A DNA stretch of 6,208 bases from JAULUH01 sp032111745 (GTDB taxonomy: Bacteria; Chloroflexota; Anaerolineae; JAAEKA01), in assembly GCA_032111745.1 (NCBI GenBank), contig JAULUH010000405.1, positions 1 through 6,208 of the forward strand, in the 5' to 3' direction. The position numbers were made by a program, and so were the translations under genes. The notes under the pieces were generated by a model, which was not told where the DNA came from, made no database searches, and worked only from the letters and a program-made list of their open reading frames with translations. Shown piece after piece: positions 1 through 5,100 of the stretch (positions are counted from its first letter, which is position 1; every line of letters starts with the position of its first letter).

Positions 1-1465
1 AGATGGCGTGGCGTTGGGGGTCAGGATCGAAGACCTGGCCCATGTGGGTCATCTCGGCCACAGCCGTATCGAAGTTGCGATGCAGGCCCAGTCCAACTGC
101 GGCATCGATGGCCGCGCCAAGGCCTGAAGTCTCATAGACGTGGGGCCGGGCCGTTGGCAGGTTGAAAACGTCGGCAGTGAGCTGCATGGCGCCATCGCTC
201 TGGGAGCCGCCCCCGGACACCCGCAGCTCGGTGATGTCGATGCCGCTGCGGGCCACGGTGCGCTCACTGCCCTCGCGCAGGGCGTAGGCCAGTCCCTCCA
301 GGATTGCCCGATAGAGGTGGGCCTTGGTGTGGACGTCGCCAAAGCCGATTACGGCGCCCTTGGCCTCGGGACCCGGCACCTTAATGCCCGGCGACCAGTA
401 GGGCTGCAAGGTGAGACCCAGAGAGCCGGGTGGCACCTCGGCCAATAGCTCGTCGAAGAGCGCCTCCGGCTCGATGCCCAGCTGTTCAGCCAGGGCTACT
501 TCCTGCTGTCCGAATTCACGCTTGAACCAGCTCACCATCCAGTAGCCGCGGTAGATCTGAATCTCCAGGCTGTAGGCACCGGGAACTGCTGCCGGGTAGG
601 GGGGGATGAGAGGGATGGCCTCCACATAGTGGCGATGGGTGGTGTTGATGGTCGCCGTGGTACCGTAGCTCAGGCACCCGATGTGAGGGGACAGGCAGCC
701 GGCACCGATGACCTCACAGGCCTTGTCCGCTGCGGCGGCGATAAGGGGCAGCCCGGCTGGAATGCCGGTGGCCTCGGCAGCTGCAGGAGTGATCGCTCCC
801 AGTTGCCCGGCCGGGGGTACCAGATGGGGCAGAATGGTGCGATCCATGGGCACCGCCTCCCACTTCCAATCCCAGGAGGCTGACCAGCGCAGGTTCTTGT
901 AGTCGAAGGGCACGTATCCCACCTGACAGGCCACAGAGTCGACAAAGCGCCCGGTGAGCCGGTACGTCAAGTAGCCCGACAGAAAGAGATACTTGTGGGT
1001 CTGGCGCCAGGTCTCCGGCTGGTGGACGCGAATCCAGTTGGCCTCGGCTTCGGCCTGCAAGTAGGCCACGGTCTCCGCCATGCCCGTGGCCAGAAAGCTC
1101 AGGCCCCATACGCCGCTGACGGGCTTGAGCCCCTCGGTGCGGCGTTGATCGAGCCAGAGGATAGCAGGGCGCAATGGCTGTCCTGCCGAGTCCACGTTCA
1201 CTACGGTGCCCCGCTGGGTGGTGAGGGCCACGCCAGCCAGGCGATCTCGCAGGTCTGGCCCGGCTTTGGGCCACAGGGACTGGCAGGCCTGGCAGAGGGA
1301 TTGGTAGAAGTACTCGGGGTCCTGCTCGGCCCATCCAGGTTGGACGGAGAAATAGGGGTCAATGGCCACGCGCGACTTGGCGACCAGGTTGCCGCGCAGG
1401 TCGAAAACCAGCGCGCGCACGCTTTGGGTGCCGTTGTCGATGGCAAGGATGAGGTCTTTGGCCAT
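1..1465 (-). CDS. FGGY-family carbohydrate kinase (YgcE-like), 3' end cut by window edge
   Basis: Probably phosphorylates a sugar or polyol with ATP in the cytoplasm; the substrate cannot be told from sequence. The frame from ATG 1465 is open to base 1, giving 488 residues with no stop, so only a short C-terminal piece is missing (family usually about 490-520). It begins MAKDLILAIDNGTQSVRAL, the N-terminal ATPase-fold phosphate motif with D10, G12 and T13. Then come PGWAEQDPEY (43-52), TTQRGT (82-87) and LRPAILWLDQR (98-108). AAADKACEVIGAG follows, where D247 is the expected catalytic base, then SYGTT. The C-terminal FGGY signature is GGGSQSD (418-424). The TTQRGT, WLDQR and HKYLFLSGYLTYRL segments resemble E. 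coli YgcE and relatives, from memory rather than a search. The start is chosen because it places the family motif at residue 5. No good Shine-Dalgarno is visible (GGCGTCCCACCC precedes ATG). Base use matches its neighbours. Other frames here are shadows. Family call firm, subgroup fairly sure, substrate unknown. Confidence 0.93.
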   Translation of the reverse strand, partial: MAKDLILAIDNGTQSVRALVFDLRGNLVAKSRVAIDPYFSVQPGWAEQDPEYFYQSLCQACQSLWPKAGPDLRDRLAGVALTTQRGTVVNVDSAGQPLRPAILWLDQRRTEGLKPVSGVWGLSFLATGMAETVAYLQAEAEANWIRVHQPETWRQTHKYLFLSGYLTYRLTGRFVDSVACQVGYVPFDYKNLRWSASWDWKWEAVPMDRTILPHLVPPAGQLGAITPAAAEATGIPAGLPLIAAAADKACEVIGAGCLSPHIGCLSYGTTATINTTHRHYVEAIPLIPPYPAAVPGAYSLEIQIYRGYWMVSWFKREFGQQEVALAEQLGIEPEALFDELLAEVPPGSLGLTLQPYWSPGIKVPGPEAKGAVIGFGDVHTKAHLYRAILEGLAYALREGSERTVARSGIDITELRVSGGGSQSDGAMQLTADVFNLPTARPHVYETSGLGAAIDAAVGLGLHRNFDTAVAEMTHMGQVFDPDPQRHAI

Positions 1466-1499
1466 GGGTGGGACGCCAGGGACGGACGGTCGGGAGGTG

Positions 1500-1521
1500 A
1501 CCGGTGGTGCCGGCCACTGGT
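1500..1521. promoter_or_regulatory. Imperfect inverted repeat, possible operator in kinase leader
   Basis: The plus strand reads ACCGGTGG, six bases, then CCACTGGT. The eight-base arms pair at seven positions, the remaining one being a G-T pair. The site sits 35 bp upstream of the kinase ATG and just downstream of the candidate -10 box, so it would overlap the transcription start. This is the placement of an operator for a substrate-responsive repressor, which is common for sugar kinase genes. It could also be a small leader hairpin or chance in GC-rich DNA. No regulator gene is visible in the window. Confidence 0.3.
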
Positions 1522-1525
1522 GGGA

Positions 1526-1554
1526 ATTGTGACACAGGCAGGGAATCCGTGCAA
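1526..1554 (-). promoter_or_regulatory. Weak sigma-70-like promoter candidate for the kinase gene
   Basis: On the minus strand TTGCAC (1549-1554) is followed after exactly 17 bp by CACAAT (1526-1531). The -35 matches TTGACA at only three positions and the -10 matches TATAAT at four. The -10 lies about 60 bp upstream of the kinase ATG. Spacing and location fit, but the match is poor and such pairs arise by chance, so this is only a suggestion. Confidence 0.25.
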
Positions 1555-1607
1555 ATCCCAGACCATAGTTGGCACTGTCTGTGACCAGGCGGACCGGAAC
1601 ACGGAGT

Positions 1608-1679
1608 CCGGAGGTGCACCGCAGAGGCGCAGAGAACGCAAAGGGGAGCAGGACCAGAGGAGTGCAGAGGAGACCGGAA
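1608..1679. repeat. Direct repeat copy 1 (72 bp), dispersed 'CGCAGAG/CGCAAAG' type
   Basis: Begins CCGGAGGTGCACCGCAGAGG and continues through CGCAGAGAACGCAAAGGGGA. It matches copy 2 exactly over its first 46 bases, then differs by one substitution (C at 1654, T at 1726). It carries 10 extra bases near its end (TGCAGAGGAG), probably a slippage duplication of CAGAGGAG. It contains the perfect palindrome GGTGCACC. Read on the minus strand it gives the CTTTGCG...CTCTGCG...CTCTGCGG pattern that recurs between genes in many bacterial genomes and is often miscalled as small ORFs. That recurrence is from general knowledge and was not checked here. Confidence 0.9.
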
Positions 1680-1741
1680 CCGGAGGTGCACCGCAGAGGC
1701 GCAGAGAACGCAAAGGGGAGCAGGATCAGAGGAGACCGGAA
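1680..1741. repeat. Direct repeat copy 2 (62 bp)
   Basis: Abuts copy 1 directly: the GACCGGAA ending copy 1 is followed at once by CCGGAGGTGCACC of copy 2. It is identical to copy 1 apart from one substitution and the absent 10-bp internal duplication. It ends in the same GACCGGAA, and a further CCGGAGG at 1742-1748 looks like the stub of a third unit. The head-to-tail layout with near identity suggests recent tandem duplication. Confidence 0.9.
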
Positions 1742-1780
1742 CCGGAGGCCGGACCCAACCGCAACGAGTTGGCGTGGCTT

Positions 1781-1792
1781 CTATGCGCATAG
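1781..1792. promoter_or_regulatory. Perfect 12-bp palindrome CTATGCGCATAG
   Basis: CTATGCGCATAG equals its own reverse complement. It stands just before the decayed third repeat copy and is more A+T-rich than its surroundings. It could be a dimeric regulator's site or part of a mobile repeat's edge. With no loop and no following T-run, it is not a terminator. Function unknown. Confidence 0.4.
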
Positions 1793-1800
1793 GATGCAAG

Positions 1801-1830
1801 CGCAAAGGGGAATTTGGACCGGAGGAGCCG
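1801..1830. repeat. Decayed third copy of the direct repeat
   Basis: CGCAAAGGGGA (1801-1811) is identical to 1637-1647 and 1709-1719 of the two full copies. GGACCGGAGGA (1816-1826) then matches GGACCAGAGGA of copy 1 with one change. The bases between and before have diverged. Purine-rich fragments of the same vocabulary (GCAGAGGGGAGCA, CGGAGGCCGGAAG) continue to about 1858. This suggests the gap was built by successive repeat insertions or duplications of different age. Confidence 0.6.
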
Positions 1831-1905
1831 GAGCAGAGGGGAGCACGGAGGCCGGAAGATGAGCGAACGTGCCCTGTGGTGGGCGGTGTTCCGGGAGCGC
1901 CGAAT

Positions 1906-2181
1906 TCAGGCTGGAGCGGCAGTATGTCCAGGCCGGGCGTCGGCAGCGGTCATGACCACGGTATGGATGCGGGCGGCGTCGGTGATGACAAAGAGGACGG
2001 CGCCGGTGGGCAGGACGAAGGTGGACACGACGGCGTCGGGGCCGATGTGTTCGTCGGGCGTCTCATATTGGTGGCGGTAGAGGTAGGCCGCGGCGGGCTG
2101 GCCGGCGGCCTGCAGGGCTTGCTGTGCTGCCGGCAGGATTTCGATGGCCCCCAGGGTGAACTTGCCTTCGGCGGATGCCAT
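1906..2181 (-). CDS. Small conserved hypothetical protein (91 aa) downstream of the STAND gene
   Basis: A 91-residue soluble protein of unknown function, with no signal peptide or membrane segment. It starts MASAEGKFTLGAIEILPAAQ and contains AYLYRHQ near residues 37-43, then VVSTFVLPTGAVLFVITDAA (51-70), R71 and TVVMTAAD. The order (F-LG near the start, P-A--AL---G, L-RHQ, S-F-LPTG--L-VIT-A-R--T-V) resembles a widespread small family usually annotated hypothetical, typically about 90-110 residues. I recognise the pattern from memory and the usual GDWG motif after RHQ is absent, so the link is tentative. The ATG is 14 bp after the stop of the large gene on the same strand, so co-transcription and perhaps translational coupling are likely. 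No strong ribosome site is present (CTGGGCCTTGAC precedes ATG). The frame is chosen over overlapping ones for its ordinary protein composition and family-like pattern. Confidence 0.75.
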   Translation of the reverse strand: MASAEGKFTLGAIEILPAAQQALQAAGQPAAAYLYRHQYETPDEHIGPDAVVSTFVLPTGAVLFVITDAARIHTVVMTAADARPGHTAAPA

Positions 2182-2195
2182 GTCAAGGCCCAGCG

Positions 2196-5100
2196 TTAGG
2201 GAGAGGACCGGGTACAGGTTTCGTGATAGGGTTGGTCATCCAGGTACTTATTCCATTCCTCCTGGCTCAGGTTGCGGTTGGCGATCTGGCAGGCCAGCTC
2301 CGGCCACGGCTGGTCGGAAAGCTCCCAAAGGTGCACCAGGCCGCTGCTGTCGAAGGCGCCCATGGCGATCAGGTTACCACCGGGATGGAGCGCCATGCTT
2401 TCGATCTCGACGCCGGTCTTCAGGGGAAGGCTGGCGGGCAGGCCAGTGGCCACATTCCAGCGGCGCACGACTCCTGTGTTGTCGGCAGAGATGAGCGTGT
2501 GCCCATCATCGGTTGGATTGAAGTGGACGGCCCATACCGGTCCCTGATGTCCTGTGAGCGGCTGGCCGCGGCGGCGCTGGGAGGCGACATCCCACAGGAG
2601 AATGGTGCTGTCGCTGCTGCCCGAGGCCAGGGTCTGGCCGTCGGGGCTGAACGCGACACTGGTGACCCAGTTGGTGTGGCCCTCCAGGGGCTCACCCAGG
2701 GCGGTGCGGGTAGCCACATCCCAGAGACGAACGGCGCCGTCGGCACTGCCGGTGGCCAGGATTTTGCCGTCGGGGCTGAAGGCGGCGGCCAGGACCCAGT
2801 TGGGCAGTTCGGCCAGGCGACTGGGCTTGGGTGGCTGCGCAGTCATGTCCCAGAGCACGATGGTGTTGTCGAAGCCTCCTGAGACCAGCAGGTTGCCATC
2901 TGGATGGAAGGCCAGCGCAACCACCGGACCATCGTGGCCGGCCAGGGGCTCGCCCACGGGCTGACCGGTAGCCACGTCCCACAGGCGGATATGGCCCTTG
3001 TCGGCGCTGCCTGAGGCGATGGTGGTGCCATCAGGGCTGATGGCTACGTTGAGCACCGAGTTGGTATGGCCGGCCAGTGGGGGATTGCTCAGTTCTCCTG
3101 AGGCTACATCCCACTCGCGCACCACGGTGTCGAAGCTGCCCGAGGCTAACGTGCTGCCGTCGGGGGTAAAGGCCAGACCCCGCACCTGGGCGGTGTGCCC
3201 GGGCAACTGGCGATGGATCGCCGTGTGCCACAGGATGATGGTGCCGTCAGTGCCACCGGAGACCACCCACTGGCCGTCAGGGCTGAACGTGATGGACCGT
3301 ACCCAGTTGCCATGCCCGGACATGGGTGCGCTGATGGGTTGGCCTGTGGCCACGTCCCACAAGCGGACTGTGCCGTCGGTGCTGCCAGAGGCCAGGGTCT
3401 TGCCATCGGGGCTAAAAGCCGCCTGCAGCACGCGGCCCTCGTGGCCAGCCAGAGGGGGCAGGACCGGCTGGCCGGTTGCCGTGTCCCACAGCACGATGGT
3501 TTGGTCGAAGCTGCTGGAGGCCAGGGGCTGGCCATCCGGGCTAAACGCCAGCTGGTTGATATGTTCCCGGTGCGCGTCCATGCCATCGGCGAGCACGGCC
3601 CCCGTGGTGGCGTCATAGAGGATGATCTCCGTGCTGGTGATAGTCTCGGCGGCGGCTGCCACGCGCTCCTGGTCCGGGCTGATGGTGATGCCCTCACCCC
3701 GGGCGATGGCCAGTGGCGGCCCCAGGGCCTCACCAGTCCTCACGCTCCACCGTCTGACGGTACCGTCGTCAGAACCGGAGGTGAGGGTCTGGCCGTCTGC
3801 ACTGAACCCAAAACTGCTGATCACGTCCTGGTGTCCCTGGAGGAACCCTGCCCGTGGCTGGCGCGTGGGCACATCCCACAGGATGATCTCGCCCTCCACA
3901 TTTCCAGCGGCCAGAGTCTGGCCGTTCGGACTGAAGGCCAGCTGATAGACCTCACCAGGTGCCTCTTTCAGGGTCAGGGGCTCTCCCTGCAGCCTTCTCG
4001 CCTGCAAGTCCCATAGGTAGACGACGCCGGTATCGCTGCCTGAGGCCAGCACCTTGCCGTCGGGGCTGATGGCAAGGGCGTAGACGGCACCCTGATGGCC
4101 CTGCAGAAACGCCGCCAGATAGGGGCTAAGCTCTATGTTAAGTAGGGGATTGGCTTGGTCGTCCGGCTGGTCGGCGAAACGGCTGGCCTCGATACTCAGC
4201 AGGAGCGCCAGGTCTGGCTCTTTGTCCAGCAGGGTAAGGGCCTGGGCGGCCAACTGGCGCGACAGTGCTCGATCGGCCTGTTGGTTGGCGTTAACCTGTT
4301 CAGCTTCGGCGGTGGCCTGTGCGCTGCGCGCCAGATCTCTTTGGGCGGTTGCCTCCCGGCCGCGAAAGATGGCAACAAGGGATGCAATGAAGGCCGCTGC
4401 AAATAGCAGGGCGAGAGCTGCGGCCAACCAGCGGAAGCGCCGGCTGGCCGCAGCCTCAGAGTTGGCCAGCGCCCTGGCCTGGGCCAGCTCACGCACCTGC
4501 TGCTCCTCTGCCGCCAGGCGGTCAGCATCCCTTTGGGCCTGGCTGGCGGCCAGGAACTCCCGGGTCTTGCCGCTGAGCTCGTCCGGGCGGGCCGCGGCCC
4601 AGGTCTCGGCCTCGGCCAACAGGGCCCCGCGCAGGAGCGCTCCCGGATCGTGGCTGCTGGCCTCCCACTGCTGGCTGGCGCCGCGCACACGCTGCTGCCA
4701 GGTACGGAATGCCCGGTCGGAGTTCAGCCAGCTGCGCAGCCGGCTCCAGCCCCGGATCAGGGCCTCGTGCACGATTTCGGCGTTCTCCAGGCCGTTGTTG
4801 TCGAGACCGGTCACCAGGAGCCGGGCGTTGGCGAGTTTCTGGGCAAGCTGCCAGTCCTTCTCGCCGAGCTCGGCCCGGGTAGCAGGGCGCCGCGTGTCCT
4901 CGGTGCCCTCACCTGGTTGCACCATTTGAACCAGTACCCGCCTGACGGCTACCTGTTCGGAATCGGAGAGCAGACCGTACTGCTGTTCGGCATATATGGC
5001 CAGGGCGCCCTCGACGCGCCCGATGGCCTCGTAACCAGCATGGGTTAGCGAGCCGTCCTCCTGGGTTTGCCAGAGCTGGGTCAAGGCAAACTCGAGGAGG

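Larger units (their letters stand above)
1466..1905. other. 440-bp non-coding gap between kinase gene and small downstream gene
   Basis: No convincing gene lies here in any frame. The open frames across it translate repeat DNA into low-complexity, family-less peptides such as LCVLCASAVHL. The gap must hold the end of the upstream minus-strand unit and the start signals of the kinase gene. It contains two direct repeats (1608-1741), a decayed third copy (about 1801-1830), a perfect palindrome (1781-1792), and a weak promoter-like pair with an inverted repeat (1500-1554). The plus strand is markedly purine-rich from about 1590 to 1860. No stem followed by a T-run was seen after the small gene's stop at 1906. 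Confidence 0.8.

Noticed and set aside
714..1334. Minus-strand open frame of 206 codons inside the kinase gene
   Set aside because: Frame-shifted shadow of the kinase, rich in Arg, Pro and Gly without motifs. The correct frame from 1465 carries all FGGY signatures and needs no frameshift.
995..1792. Plus-strand open frame of 265 codons
   Set aside because: Antisense to the kinase coding region and then running into the repeats (GGAPQRRRERKGEQDQR twice). No recognisable domain, and explained by high GC.
1359..1805. Minus-strand open frame of 148 codons across the repeats
   Set aside because: It translates the repeat DNA (LCVLCASAVHL twice) and overlaps the kinase N-terminus in another frame. 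This is the usual spurious product of this repeat type.
1590..1860. CRISPR-like array
   Set aside because: Two abutting units without unique spacers of uniform length, and no cas genes nearby. It is a tandem/dispersed repeat instead.
1860..1905. Possible terminator after the small gene
   Set aside because: Only short GC stems such as GGCG/CGCC can be drawn, with no T-run following on the minus strand.
2175..4016. Plus-strand open frames with repeating peptides such as HVPQADCAVGAARGQGLAIGA
   Set aside because: Their periodicity is the reverse-complement echo of the WD40 repeats on the minus strand, not a separate repeat protein.
4135..4929. Plus-strand open frame of 264 codons antisense to the STAND gene
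   Set aside because: Ser/Arg/Ala-rich antisense shadow of the coiled-coil and NTPase region. No family features.
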